Shown: positions 1 to 7,332 of the stretch, in pieces
Layout: every line of letters starts with the position of its first letter
Numbering within the stretch: the stretch's first letter is position 1
Source of the DNA: Streptomyces iakyrus
GTDB taxonomy: Bacteria > Actinomycetota > Actinomycetes > Streptomycetales > Streptomycetaceae
Length of the DNA: 64,000 nucleotides
Assembly: GCF_000717055.1 (NCBI RefSeq)
Contig: NZ_JNXI01000022.1
Span: forward strand, 62,001 to 126,000
Direction: 5' to 3'
Program-made: the position numbers and the translations under genes
The notes under the pieces: generated by a model
The model's database searches: none
Told to the model about the DNA's origin: nothing
What the model saw: only the letters and a program-made list of their open reading frames with translations

Positions 1-970
1 CGTACGGGTCGACGTTGGCGTTGGGACGGCGGTCCTCGATGTAGCCCTTGCCGTCCTTCTCGACCTGCCACGGGATGCGGACCGAGGCGCCGCGGTCGGA
101 GACGCCGTAGGAGTACTTGTCCCACGGGGCGGTCTCGTGCAGGCCGGTGAGGCGGTCGTCGATGCCGGCGCCGTAGTTCTTGACGTGGTCGAGCGGCTTG
201 GAGCCCTCGCCGAGCGACTCGGCCGCGGTGATGATCGCGTCGTAGCTCTCGCGCATCGCCTTGGTGGAGAAGTTGGTGTGCGCACCGGCGCCGTTCCAGT
301 CGCCCTTGACCGGCTTGGGGTCGAGGGTGGCGGCGATGTCGAAGTCCTCGGCGGTGCGGTAGAGCAGCCAGCGGGCCACCCACAGGTGGTCGGAGACCTC
401 CAGCGGGGAGACCGGACCGACCTGGAACTCCCACTGGCCGGGCATGACCTCGGCGTTGATGCCGGAGATGGCGAGACCGGCCTTCAGGCAGTTGTCCAGG
501 TGCGCCTCGACGACGTCACGGCCGAAGATCTCGTCCGCGCCGACACCGCAGTAGTAGCCGCCCTGCGGGGCCGGGAAGCCGCCCTTGGGGAAGCCGAGCG
601 GGTAGCCGTCCTTGAAGAACGTGTACTCCTGCTCGATGCCGAAGATCGGCTCCTGCGCCGCGAACTTCTCCGCGACCTCGGCCAGCGCCGCGCGGGTGTT
701 GCTGGCGTGCGGGGTGAGGTCGATGTTCAGGACCTCGCACAGCACCAGGATGTCGTCGCCGCCGCGGATCGGGTCCGGGCAGGAGAAGACCGGCTTGAGG
801 ACGCAGTCCGAGGAGTGGCCCTCGGCCTGGTTGGTGGAGGACCCGTCGAAGCCCCAGATCGGCAGCGCGTCCAGACCGGCGGGGGCGCCCGTGATGATCT
901 TGGTCTTGGAACGCAGCTTGGCCGTCGGCTCGGTGCCGTCGATCCAGATGTACTCAGCCTTGAAGGTCAC
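1..970 (-). CDS. glnII: Glutamine synthetase type II, 3' end outside window
   Basis: ATP-dependent cytosolic synthesis of glutamine from glutamate and ammonium. Reading the minus strand from GTG at 970 gives MTFKAEYIWIDGTEPTAKLR, followed by the substrate-loop region WGFDGSSTNQAEGHSSDC and the catalytic stretches EQEYTFF and NGAGAHTNFSTKAMR, all typical of the eukaryote-like GSII family. About 323 codons are present; the family is about 340 residues, so only the last few dozen codons lie beyond position 1. A GAGG ribosome site precedes the GTG. An upstream ATG at 978 is out of frame. GSII is the heat-labile second synthetase of Streptomyces and is normally controlled by GlnR; a candidate GlnR site lies upstream at 1072-1109. 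The heavily adenylylated-type enzyme, glnA, is about 6 kb away. Confidence 0.96.
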   Translation of the reverse strand, partial: MTFKAEYIWIDGTEPTAKLRSKTKIITGAPAGLDALPIWGFDGSSTNQAEGHSSDCVLKPVFSCPDPIRGGDDILVLCEVLNIDLTPHASNTRAALAEVAEKFAAQEPIFGIEQEYTFFKDGYPLGFPKGGFPAPQGGYYCGVGADEIFGRDVVEAHLDNCLKAGLAISGINAEVMPGQWEFQVGPVSPLEVSDHLWVARWLLYRTAEDFDIAATLDPKPVKGDWNGAGAHTNFSTKAMRESYDAIITAAESLGEGSKPLDHVKNYGAGIDDRLTGLHETAPWDKYSYGVSDRGASVRIPWQVEKDGKGYIEDRRPNANVDPY

Positions 971-1071
971 GGGCCTCATCCTCGGGTGTGTCCGGGCGCG
1001 TATCGCGGGTGCTGTGCGGCGCTGCGGCACCGGGGCGCCGCGTCTGCTGCCCGGCAGCCTGGCAACAGGCG

Positions 1072-1109
1072 ATTTCCCGGCCATTGCTCGCATGTGAACC
1101 CCGTGTTAC
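1072..1109 (-). promoter_or_regulatory. Candidate GlnR binding site upstream of glnII
   Basis: On the minus strand the pentamers GTAAC, TTCAC, GCAAT and GAAAT follow one another with exactly 6 nt between each. This is the spacing of the Streptomyces GlnR box (gTnAc-n6-GaAAc repeated twice). The first and last pentamers fit well; the middle two are degenerate. The site ends about 100 nt upstream of the glnII GTG, a sensible operator position. It is weaker than the matching site of glnA at 8840-8877. Confidence 0.5.
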
Positions 1110-1168
1110 CGGGTGACGCTGTGCCGCCCGTCACGCCGAGAGGCCGCGCCGCGCGGGCCCGCATACGC

Positions 1169-1204
1169 CGGTCCTGCCGCCCCTGGCCGGGGGCGGCAGG
1201 ACCG
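1169..1204 (-). terminator. Hairpin terminator downstream of the secreted-protein gene
   Basis: Perfect 15-bp inverted repeat (1169-1183 and 1190-1204) with a 6-nt loop. It lies just past the stop codon of the minus-strand gene 1273-1959 and before the glnII promoter, so it would insulate glnII from upstream transcription. No strong T-run is seen, which is usual in Streptomyces. Confidence 0.7.
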
Positions 1205-1272
1205 GTGACACGTACGAGGTGGGCGGCCGAGGGGGTGGCCGCCGCCTCATCGGTTCACTGGGTCGTACGGCG

Positions 1273-1959
1273 TCACCCCACCTTCTCGATCAGGGCCCGG
1301 CGGATCAGGAACTTGCCGGGCTCACGGACCTGTTCGAAGGCCGCGTTGTTGAGCAGCGCACAGCTGCCGGAGACCGAAGTGACCTCCACCGTCGTGGACT
1401 TGTTGTTGTCCAGGTTGGTGACCTTCAGCTTCGTGCCGGCCGGGAACTGGTTGCTGGACGCGGCAGGCGCACCGCCCTCGCCGGAGAGCGTGACCGTGGA
1501 GCCGTTGCATACCTGCTGCCCGGAGGCGGCGGCACCGCCGCCGGTGTTTCCGGCCGGGGCCGACGCGGCGGGTTGCGACGGCTGCGCCGATGCCGCGGGC
1601 GGCTGTGCCGACTGGGCGGGCTGCGACGGCTGTGCGGTCTGGGAGTCCTGAGCCGACTCCCCGACGGCGCACCCCGACGCCTCCTGCTTCCGCTTGATCT
1701 CCGCGACGACCGCCTCGCGGTTGGCGATCCGCGCCTCGGACTGGGCGTCCAGGTTGGCCCGCTGGTCCGCGATGAACTTCTGGTTGTTGCCGAGGGCGGT
1801 GGCGAGACCCAGGCAGACCGTCGACTCCGACGCCGACTTGGGGGTCGGCGCGGCGTTCGACGTGCTCGCCATGACGAAGGCCCCGCCTCCCGCCACCGTC
1901 GCCGCGCTCACCAGCAGCGCGATCTTCTTCTTCGTACCGAGAGTTCTCCTGCGCGACAT
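1273..1959 (-). CDS. Secreted protein with Ser/Ala/Pro/Gln-rich linker, function unknown
   Basis: A 228-residue exported protein. It begins with a basic n-region (MSRRRTLGTKKK), a hydrophobic segment (residues about 13-30) and a likely signal-peptidase site after STSNAA near residue 36. The mature N-terminal part (about 40-98) is charged and probably helical. A low-complexity linker built from SQPAQ/ASAQP units covers about 100-145. The C-terminal domain (about 146-228) has two cysteines (QQVC and SGSC) that could form a disulfide, and TVEVTSVSGSC/KFLIRRALIEKVG suggests a small beta-rich fold. Start ATG 1959. I do not recognise a characterised family; an envelope or extracellular role is inferred from the export signal only. 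Confidence 0.8.
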   Translation of the reverse strand: MSRRRTLGTKKKIALLVSAATVAGGGAFVMASTSNAAPTPKSASESTVCLGLATALGNNQKFIADQRANLDAQSEARIANREAVVAEIKRKQEASGCAVGESAQDSQTAQPSQPAQSAQPPAASAQPSQPAASAPAGNTGGGAAASGQQVCNGSTVTLSGEGGAPAASSNQFPAGTKLKVTNLDNNKSTTVEVTSVSGSCALLNNAAFEQVREPGKFLIRRALIEKVG

Positions 1960-2077
1960 GCGCGCCTCCTGAGAGGTAGGGGAGCGTACGCCGCTATGTA
2001 CGAGATACCGAACGAGGTTACTCAGCGGTTACAGGAGTCACTCAAGTGACCTGCGCCACACGGGCAAGAGTGGCTGG

Positions 2078-2437
2078 TCAACGCGACAGGGCGTCCCGTA
2101 CGGCCTCGTCGGTGCGGCCGACCACCGCCGTTCCGTCGTCCGCGGTGATGATGGGCCGCTGGATCAGCTTCGGATGCTCGGCGAGCGCCGTGATCCAGCG
2201 GTCGCGCGAACCGGCGTCCCGCGGCCACTCCTTGAGCCCGAGATCCTTGGCGTCGGCCTCCTGGGTGCGGGTGATGTCCCAGGGTTCGAGACCGAGGCGG
2301 TCGAGCACGCCCCGGATCTCGTCCTCGCTCGGCACGTCCTCCAGGTAGCGGCGGACGGTGTAGTCGGCGCCCTCGGCGTCGAGCAGCGTCAGGGCGCTGC
2401 GGCACTTCGAACACGCGGGGTTGATCCAGATTTCCAT
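2078..2437 (-). CDS. ArsC/Spx-family thioredoxin-fold reductase-like protein
   Basis: Small cytosolic protein (119 residues from ATG 2437; a GTG at 2443 would add two residues). The N-terminus MEIWINPACSKCRSALTLL has the ArsC-family active-site loop with a CxxC pair, followed by the thioredoxin-like fold. The PIITADDGTAVVGRTDEAV segment near the C-terminus is the conserved ArsC/Spx substrate-side region (RPI motif). Family members reduce arsenate with glutathione or act as Spx-type regulators. No arsB/acr3 or arsR neighbours are present, so arsenate resistance is not implied. An unspecified thiol-redox role is the safer reading. No clear Shine-Dalgarno precedes either start. Confidence 0.82.
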   Translation of the reverse strand: MEIWINPACSKCRSALTLLDAEGADYTVRRYLEDVPSEDEIRGVLDRLGLEPWDITRTQEADAKDLGLKEWPRDAGSRDRWITALAEHPKLIQRPIITADDGTAVVGRTDEAVRDALSR

Positions 2438-2664
2438 GCGCACACGGTACGCGCCGACCGTCTTGTTCGAATTTCTGGCGCCTCACCCGCACCTCGCGGA
2501 TCTGCCGTGACGTGACGCCAATTCCCTTTCCCACCTGGTGTTTTGCGGCTCCTTGCGGACTCCCCGTTGTCAGTGCCGGGCGGTAAACTGTGAGCAGTGT
2601 TCGAGGGTGGCGCCGGGGATGCCGACGTCTTCGGTGAGCCGCCCGACGCGACAGGAGGATGCCC

Positions 2665-2979
2665 GTGCCCGCTGCCGCCCTGAAGTCCAAGCCGTTGCCC
2701 ACCCAGTCCACCGCGAAGCGTCCCGTCCTGCTCGACCTGCCGTACGCGCCCGTGGAGAAGCGGCCGCTGCCGCCGGGCCGGCCCCGCCAGTGGTACGTGA
2801 CGCACAACCGCCGGCTCAAGGCGATGCGCCTGGCCATCGCCCTGCTCGACTCGGGCGTCTACATGCCGAACCAGGCCCGCAACGAGACGATCCGCGACAC
2901 GGCGGAGCAGATCGGCGTCCACCCGCCGTCGGACACGACGTGCCACATGGTGCGGGCCTTCATGCGCTACGCCCGCTGA
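2665..2979 (+). CDS. Conserved small basic protein, function unknown
   Basis: About 104 residues. AGGAGG at 2653-2658 directly abuts an ATG at 2659, too close to initiate there, whereas the in-frame GTG at 2665 is spaced 6 nt from it. GTG 2665 is therefore chosen as start. The N-terminal 40 residues are Pro/Lys/Arg-rich (KSKPLPTQSTAKRPVLLDLPYAP). The rest is predicted helical (RRLKAMRLAIALLDSGVYMPNQARNETIR) and ends ...TCHMVRAFMRYAR. No catalytic motif, signal peptide or membrane segment is visible. The sequence looks like a conserved actinobacterial orphan family. It is monocistronic, with its own terminator at 2993-3031. Confidence 0.78.
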   Translation: MPAAALKSKPLPTQSTAKRPVLLDLPYAPVEKRPLPPGRPRQWYVTHNRRLKAMRLAIALLDSGVYMPNQARNETIRDTAEQIGVHPPSDTTCHMVRAFMRYAR

Positions 2980-2992
2980 CCCGCTCCGCTCC

Positions 2993-3031
2993 GAGCGCCG
3001 GGCGCCCCGAATCGCGGGGCGCCCGGCGCTC
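2993..3031 (+). terminator. Strong hairpin terminator
   Basis: Perfect 17-bp stem (2993-3009 with 3015-3031), 5-nt loop AATCG, starting 14 nt after the stop of the gene at 2665-2979. Its symmetry would let it work in both directions. Confidence 0.85.
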
Positions 3032-3057
3032 GTTCATGCCGCCCGGCCTGGTGCGGG

Positions 3058-3198
3058 GATCACCGGCGGGATCAGAGAGCACGCGTGACGGGCGGGTGGG
3101 CGCGGCAGCGAGCCCTGCCTCAGCCCGATCACCGGCGGGTGACGGAAAGCGCGCGCGTGACGGGTGGTGAGGCGCGGCAGCAGAGCCTGCCTCAGCCC
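3058..3198. repeat. Two imperfect tandem copies of a 69-72 bp unit
   Basis: Unit 1 (3058-3126) and unit 2 (3127-3198) both begin GATCACCGGCGGG, share GCGTGACGGG and GCGCGGCAG, and end CCTGCCTCAGCCC. They differ by scattered substitutions and small indels. They fill the non-coding gap between the terminator at 3031 and the stop of the minus-strand gene at 3261. No gene is supported in 3032-3260. Confidence 0.75.
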
Positions 3199-3260
3199 GT
3201 CGTCAGCTCCTTCTCCAGCGGTGTGCGGAAGCGCGGCGTGATCCTGACCGGCCCGCCCCC

Positions 3261-4883
3261 TCAGGCGTACCGCTCCATCAGCCCCTCCACATACGCCTCC
3301 AGCCGCTCGCTCAGCACCCGCGGCGTCAGATCGGTCCGGCCCAGCTCCCGCCACGGCCCCGCCAGCTTCGCCGCGTCGGGGACGTAGGCCAGAGCGTCGA
3401 GCAGCCGCCAGTAGAGATGCTCGGGGCCGTCGGCCAGGCGCCGCCCGCCCAGGGCCTCGTAGCGCTCCCGGAAACCGAGGCCGTACTCGGGGCCGGACAG
3501 CAGCGCCAGGGCCGTCGAGCAGTGGGCGACGTCCAGGTCGGCGGGCCCCCACGACGTCTCCACCCAGTCGACGACACCGCTGATCCGCAGACCGGCCCCC
3601 GACCCCGTGAACAGGACGTTCCCGGGGTGGAAGTCCCGGTGCAGGAAGCAGCCCTCGTACGGCGGGGGATCGCGGCGGATGACGTCCACGGCCCGCTCCC
3701 ACCCGGCCGGGACCGTCGCCGGAGACGTCCACGCCTGGTAGGCACGCGGACGCTTCCGGGGGACGATCCGGTGGATCCGGGCCAGCTGACCCGCCAGCAG
3801 GTCCACCCGCGGGCCGGCATCCTCCTCGTCGACCCGGACCCGCCCCGGCAGCACCGACATCAGCAGGGACGGATGGTCGCAGTGCTCGCCGGTCGCGTCG
3901 ACACCGATCAGCTCGGCGGCCGGCACGCCCTCCTGCTCCGCCAGCAGCGTGAGGATCTCCGCCTCGCGGGCCAGCAGCCCGGGCGCGTGCCGCCGGAAGA
4001 AGGGCTTCACGAAGGTCCGCAGCGCCAGCTCGGTGCCGTCGTCGAGGGTGAGCCGCCGCATCTGGGCGCTCCAGCCGCCGGTCAGAAAGGCCGACTTGTC
4101 GACCGTACGGTCCTCGGGGAGCTGCTTGGCCACCCACGCGCGGGTCGCCGTCCAGCCCTGCTCGCCGAGCCCGGTCAGCACGGCGGTGACGAACTCCCGC
4201 CGGTCGCCGGGGTGGTCGCGGAACCACAGGCCCAACCGATGCTCGGCGTCCGGGAGTTCCCAGTGGGTGAACTGGGCCCGCCGGGCCAGCGCCTCGGAGA
4301 ACGCCTCCGTCACGGCGGGCGGGATCACCTCGTCCGTGCCCGGCACCACGAGCACCGCCCGCCCCTCGAACGCCCGCAGGACGTCGAGCGCCGGGGCCGC
4401 GCGCCAGCTCCCGGGCCTGCGGATGATCTCGCTGAACCGCCCGTCACCGGCGCCGAACGGCACGTCCCACGCCTCGGCCCCGTACACCGCCGGAGCGCAC
4501 AGCCCCAGGGCCGCCACCCGGTCCCCGTAATGCCCCACGAGGTCCGCCACCGTCTGGCCGCTCATGCTGAACCCGACCAGGACCAGCGGCGCGTCCCCGC
4601 GCACGTGTGCGTCGATGACGGAGACGGCCTGTTCGAAGCGGCGGCGCAGGCTCAGCTCCCGCAGCAGGCCGGTGCTCTCCCCGTGCCCCGAGAAGTCGAA
4701 GGCGAGGGCGTGACAGCCGTGCGCGGCGAACTCCGTCAGCAGCGGCATCAGCCGTTCCTTGCTCCCGGTGCCGGCGCCGTGCAGCAGGACGACCGTGGCC
4801 CGGGCCGGCCCGCCACCACCGGTGGCCAGTCCGCTGAGCCGTTCGCCGCCGACGGCGTGATGGAAAGGGATCAGCTCACTCAT
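3261..4883 (-). CDS. Alpha/beta-hydrolase fused to APH-family phosphotransferase
   Basis: One uninterrupted frame of 540 residues from ATG 4883 (GTG 4895 would add four). Residues are numbered from GTG 4895. The N-terminal half (to about 243) is an alpha/beta-hydrolase: LLHGAGTG oxyanion region, GFSMSG nucleophile elbow (Ser110), and candidate Asp188 and His219. The C-terminal half (about 255-544) is a choline/aminoglycoside-kinase fold with the Brenner motif LHRDFHPGN (His419, Asp421, Asn426) and the metal-binding Asp443 in VVDW. Such kinases phosphorylate small alcohols or drugs with ATP; the substrate is unknown. Its closest upstream neighbour is pspAB, 44-56 nt away on the same strand, so co-transcription is possible. 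Nothing at the junction suggests a frameshift. Confidence 0.88.
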   Translation of the reverse strand: MSELIPFHHAVGGERLSGLATGGGGPARATVVLLHGAGTGSKERLMPLLTEFAAHGCHALAFDFSGHGESTGLLRELSLRRRFEQAVSVIDAHVRGDAPLVLVGFSMSGQTVADLVGHYGDRVAALGLCAPAVYGAEAWDVPFGAGDGRFSEIIRRPGSWRAAPALDVLRAFEGRAVLVVPGTDEVIPPAVTEAFSEALARRAQFTHWELPDAEHRLGLWFRDHPGDRREFVTAVLTGLGEQGWTATRAWVAKQLPEDRTVDKSAFLTGGWSAQMRRLTLDDGTELALRTFVKPFFRRHAPGLLAREAEILTLLAEQEGVPAAELIGVDATGEHCDHPSLLMSVLPGRVRVDEEDAGPRVDLLAGQLARIHRIVPRKRPRAYQAWTSPATVPAGWERAVDVIRRDPPPYEGCFLHRDFHPGNVLFTGSGAGLRISGVVDWVETSWGPADLDVAHCSTALALLSGPEYGLGFRERYEALGGRRLADGPEHLYWRLLDALAYVPDAAKLAGPWRELGRTDLTPRVLSERLEAYVEGLMERYA

Positions 4884-4885
4884 AC

Positions 4886-4921
4886 GGCCATTCACTCACG
4901 CGGCCATTCACTCACGCGGCC
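4886..4921. repeat. 16-bp tandem direct repeat at a start codon
   Basis: GGCCATTCACTCACGC occurs twice back to back (4886-4901 and 4902-4917), followed by a further GGCC. It lies exactly at and upstream of the hydrolase-kinase start region, so it duplicates potential GTG start codons and translation-initiation sequence on the minus strand. Confidence 0.85.
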
Positions 4922-4939
4922 CCGGCCCATGAGGGGCGT

Positions 4940-5524
4940 TCACAGCCCGGGAGCCCCCCACACCGGGAACCAGCGGCCCAGGTCCGGCTCCAGGGGCAGA
5001 TCACCGGAGAGCGCGGCCCGCACCTGGAGTTCGAGTGGGTTGTCGCGCCGCTCCGTGCCGTCCGGCAGGGGCGCGAAGGGGTAGAACGTGCCGCGTTTGT
5101 AGAGGTAGACCAGCGCGAGCCGCCGGCCGGAGTGATCCTCGAACCCGGCCAGGGAGCACAGCAGTTGGGGACCGAACCCGTTGACCTCCAGCTGGCTGTT
5201 CACGGCGTGCAGGTCGTTCACGAGTGCGGAGAGCCGGTCGGGGGAGCGGCGCGAGACCAGCCACGAATAGCCGTAGTCGTCCTGCCGCAGTTCCACCGGC
5301 GGGCCCTCGCGGTCGGTGTCGGCGTCCAGCAGGGCCTGTACCTCGCGGTGGGACTGCTCGAAGGCCGCGCCCTCGACGGTGGCGAAGCACACCGCGCCCC
5401 GCCCGGTCGGCGTGAAGCCCGCAGCGGCCTCCAGCGTCACGGCCGCCGAGGGCAGCGCGAAGAGCCGGTCGAGATCCGCCCCGACCGGTTTCGTCCGGCC
5501 GAGCAGGATGTCCAGCAGTCCCAT
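4940..5524 (-). CDS. pspAB: PspA-associated protein PspAB
   Basis: A 194-residue soluble protein beginning MGLLDILLGRTKPVGADLDRLFALPSAAVTL, the signature of the actinobacterial PspAB family linked to the phage-shock-protein membrane-stress response. The start is ATG 5524, preceded by GGAGGG; the open frame runs further upstream, but only into the htpX coding region. It lies 7 nt after the htpX stop, so the two are an operon. No transmembrane segment or catalytic motif is visible. PspAB is known from genome context as a partner of PspA and PspAA. Here those partners are encoded about 41 kb away at 46647-47746. The biochemical role is not established. Confidence 0.85.
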   Translation of the reverse strand: MGLLDILLGRTKPVGADLDRLFALPSAAVTLEAAAGFTPTGRGAVCFATVEGAAFEQSHREVQALLDADTDREGPPVELRQDDYGYSWLVSRRSPDRLSALVNDLHAVNSQLEVNGFGPQLLCSLAGFEDHSGRRLALVYLYKRGTFYPFAPLPDGTERRDNPLELQVRAALSGDLPLEPDLGRWFPVWGAPGL

Positions 5525-5531
5525 GAGTCGG

Positions 5532-6449
5532 TCACATCCCTCCGGGGGCCGCCGCCTCGCCCAGCTCGGCGGAGATCCGGCCCAGCTGGTCGAGCCGCTG
5601 CTCCAGGCTCGGGTGGGTCGAGAAGAGCCGCGCGATCCCGGGCTCACGGCCCAGCGCCGGCGTGAAGTAGAAGGCGTTGAAGGCCTGGGCCGTGCGCAGG
5701 TCCTTGGCGGGGATGCGGGCGATGTCGCCGGAGACCTTGGTGAGCGCGGAGGCCAGTGCCGAGGGCCGGCCGGTGAGCAGCGCGGCCGCCCGGTCCGCGG
5801 CCAGTTCGCGGTACCGGGACAGGGCCCGGATCAGCAGGAAGCTGATCGCGTAGACGGCCGCCGACACACCCATCACGGCGGCGAAGACGGCGGCCGTGTT
5901 CTGGTCCCTGCGGCCCCCGCCGAACAGCTGCGAGTAGAAGGCGAACCGCACGATCAGCCCCGCGATCACCCCGAGGAACGACGCGACGGTGATCACGGCG
6001 ACGTCCTTGTGCGCCACGTGCGACAGCTCGTGCGCGAGCACACCCTCCAGCTCGGCCGGCTCCAGCCGCCGCAGCAGCCCGGTCGTCACACACACCACCG
6101 CGTGATCCGGATTGCGCCCCGTCGCGAACGCGTTCGGCATGTCCATCGCGGACACGGCGACCACCGGCGCCGGCATGTCGGCCAGGGCGCACAGCCGGTC
6201 GATCACCGCGTAGAGCTCGGGATACTCCTCCCGCTGCACGACCCGCCCGCGCATGGCGTACAGGGCGATCCGGTCGGAGAACCAGTACTGGGCGCCGAGC
6301 AGCGCCGCCGCGACCACCACGACCAGCACCCACGATCTCAGCAGCACGATCAACGCGGCGACGAACCCCACGTACAACAATCCGAGCAGGAACAGCGTGA
6401 TCCCCATCCGGGTGGTCAACCGCCGGTCGCTCCGGAAGCGGCTGTGCAT
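5532..6449 (-). CDS. htpX: Membrane zinc metalloprotease HtpX
   Basis: A 305-residue M48-family endopeptidase that degrades misfolded membrane proteins. Two hydrophobic segments near the N-terminus (about 15-37 and 40-55) precede the zinc motif HELSH (His140, Glu141, His144). Two more hydrophobic stretches follow, then the ELAADRAA segment carrying the third zinc ligand. ATG 6449 is chosen because it has a GGTGAGG ribosome site and matches family length. HtpX belongs to envelope-stress responses in many bacteria, which fits its operon with pspAB. The enzyme should sit in the cytoplasmic membrane with the active site facing the cytoplasm. Confidence 0.93.
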   Translation of the reverse strand: MHSRFRSDRRLTTRMGITLFLLGLLYVGFVAALIVLLRSWVLVVVVAAALLGAQYWFSDRIALYAMRGRVVQREEYPELYAVIDRLCALADMPAPVVAVSAMDMPNAFATGRNPDHAVVCVTTGLLRRLEPAELEGVLAHELSHVAHKDVAVITVASFLGVIAGLIVRFAFYSQLFGGGRRDQNTAAVFAAVMGVSAAVYAISFLLIRALSRYRELAADRAAALLTGRPSALASALTKVSGDIARIPAKDLRTAQAFNAFYFTPALGREPGIARLFSTHPSLEQRLDQLGRISAELGEAAAPGGM

Positions 6450-6546
6450 CTGCCTCACCCCGCAGTCACGGACTCGTCCCACCGCCAGTCTGCACCCGGG
6501 CCCTGCCATGAAGGGGTCGTGATCACCCCCAGGACCGGCAAAGCCG

Positions 6547-6936
6547 TCAGCCGCCGGCGGTCACCGCGTAGCCGGCCACGGACGGCCACCGCACCGTCAG
6601 CACGACCGACTCCTCCTCGGCACGCCACGAGTGATCGACACCAGCCCCCCACACCACGTAGTCCCCCTGCCGCTCCAGCAGCACGCTCCGCCCGGGCAGT
6701 TCGACCCGGAACCGCCCGCTGACCAGGACCAGGAGCGCCGTCCGCTTCTCACCCCTCACCCACTGCGGGCGCTCGTCGCCGGGCGGGTGCACACCCCACT
6801 TGATCTCCACGGCCTCGCTGTGCCGTGGATCCCCGGCGTCCTTGAAGTGCCCGAGCAGCCACCCCCGGTCCAGCGCCGCGTCCCGGCCGGCGTTGCCCAC
6901 ATACACGCTGTCGCTCACGGGGCCGGACGCTAGCAT
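6547..6936 (-). CDS. Cupin-like small protein
   Basis: 129 residues from ATG 6936; GTG 6918 (SDSVYVGNAGRDAALDRGW) is an equally plausible start and would shorten it by six residues. The central part reads as a small double-stranded beta-helix: EIKWGVHPPGDERPQW, ALLVLVSGRFRVELPG, GDYVVWGAGVDHSWRAEEESVVLTVRWPS. This is the pattern of a cupin sensor or binding domain. The metal-binding His/Glu set of enzymatic cupins is only partly present (His in VHPPGD and VDHSW). No DNA-binding domain is attached. Function is unknown; ligand binding or a small lyase or isomerase activity would be possible. Confidence 0.72.
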   Translation of the reverse strand: MLASGPVSDSVYVGNAGRDAALDRGWLLGHFKDAGDPRHSEAVEIKWGVHPPGDERPQWVRGEKRTALLVLVSGRFRVELPGRSVLLERQGDYVVWGAGVDHSWRAEEESVVLTVRWPSVAGYAVTAGG

Positions 6937-6958
6937 CAGCCGCTCGCGCGGACAGGCC

Positions 6959-7222
6959 CTAGTACGGCGCCCTGAAGTCGATGTACCCCAGCAGCACGAT
7001 CACCGCCGCCACGCAGCCCAGCACCAGCGCGGTCGAGATCCAGGAGGAGCGACGCCGGGACAGGTGCTCCGGCTCGGGGCGGAAGGGCACGGGCCCGGGC
7101 GGGTTGTGCTTCCAGCGCGCGGCGAGCATGCGGGCCCGGGCCGAGGGCTCCTTGTGCTCGGCTCCGTCCGCCCATCTGAGGTCGAACTCGCGCTGCTCGT
7201 CGTCCTGTTCGTGCTCGGGCAT
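6959..7222 (-). CDS. Small single-pass membrane protein, unknown function
   Basis: 87 residues from ATG 7222 (MPEHEQDDEQREFDLRWADG). The first 60 residues are charged and cytosolic in character. One transmembrane helix (ISTALVLGCVAAVIVLLGYI) lies close to the C-terminus, which ends DFRAPY, so it is probably tail-anchored or N-in. It sits between glnA and the cupin gene on the same strand and follows the glnA terminator region at the other end. The glnA-adjacent position is common in Streptomyces, but no functional link is known to me. Confidence 0.75.
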   Translation of the reverse strand: MPEHEQDDEQREFDLRWADGAEHKEPSARARMLAARWKHNPPGPVPFRPEPEHLSRRRSSWISTALVLGCVAAVIVLLGYIDFRAPY

Positions 7223-7267
7223 TCCCGCTCCACCCCCGTGTGGTCCTTGACCCAAGAATAGAACAAA

Positions 7268-7311
7268 CGCCCGCGCCCCCACCGTCGGAAACGACAGCGG
7301 GGGCGCGGGCG
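7268..7311 (-). terminator. glnA terminator
   Basis: A 13-bp GC stem (7268-7280 with 7299-7311) is extended by an inner GTCG/CGAC stem around a GAAA loop. On the minus strand it is followed by TTTGTTC. It starts 22 nt after the glnA stop and overlaps the leader of the small membrane protein gene. Confidence 0.8.
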
Positions 7312-7332
7312 CGAGCCTTGATCAGGCGACGA

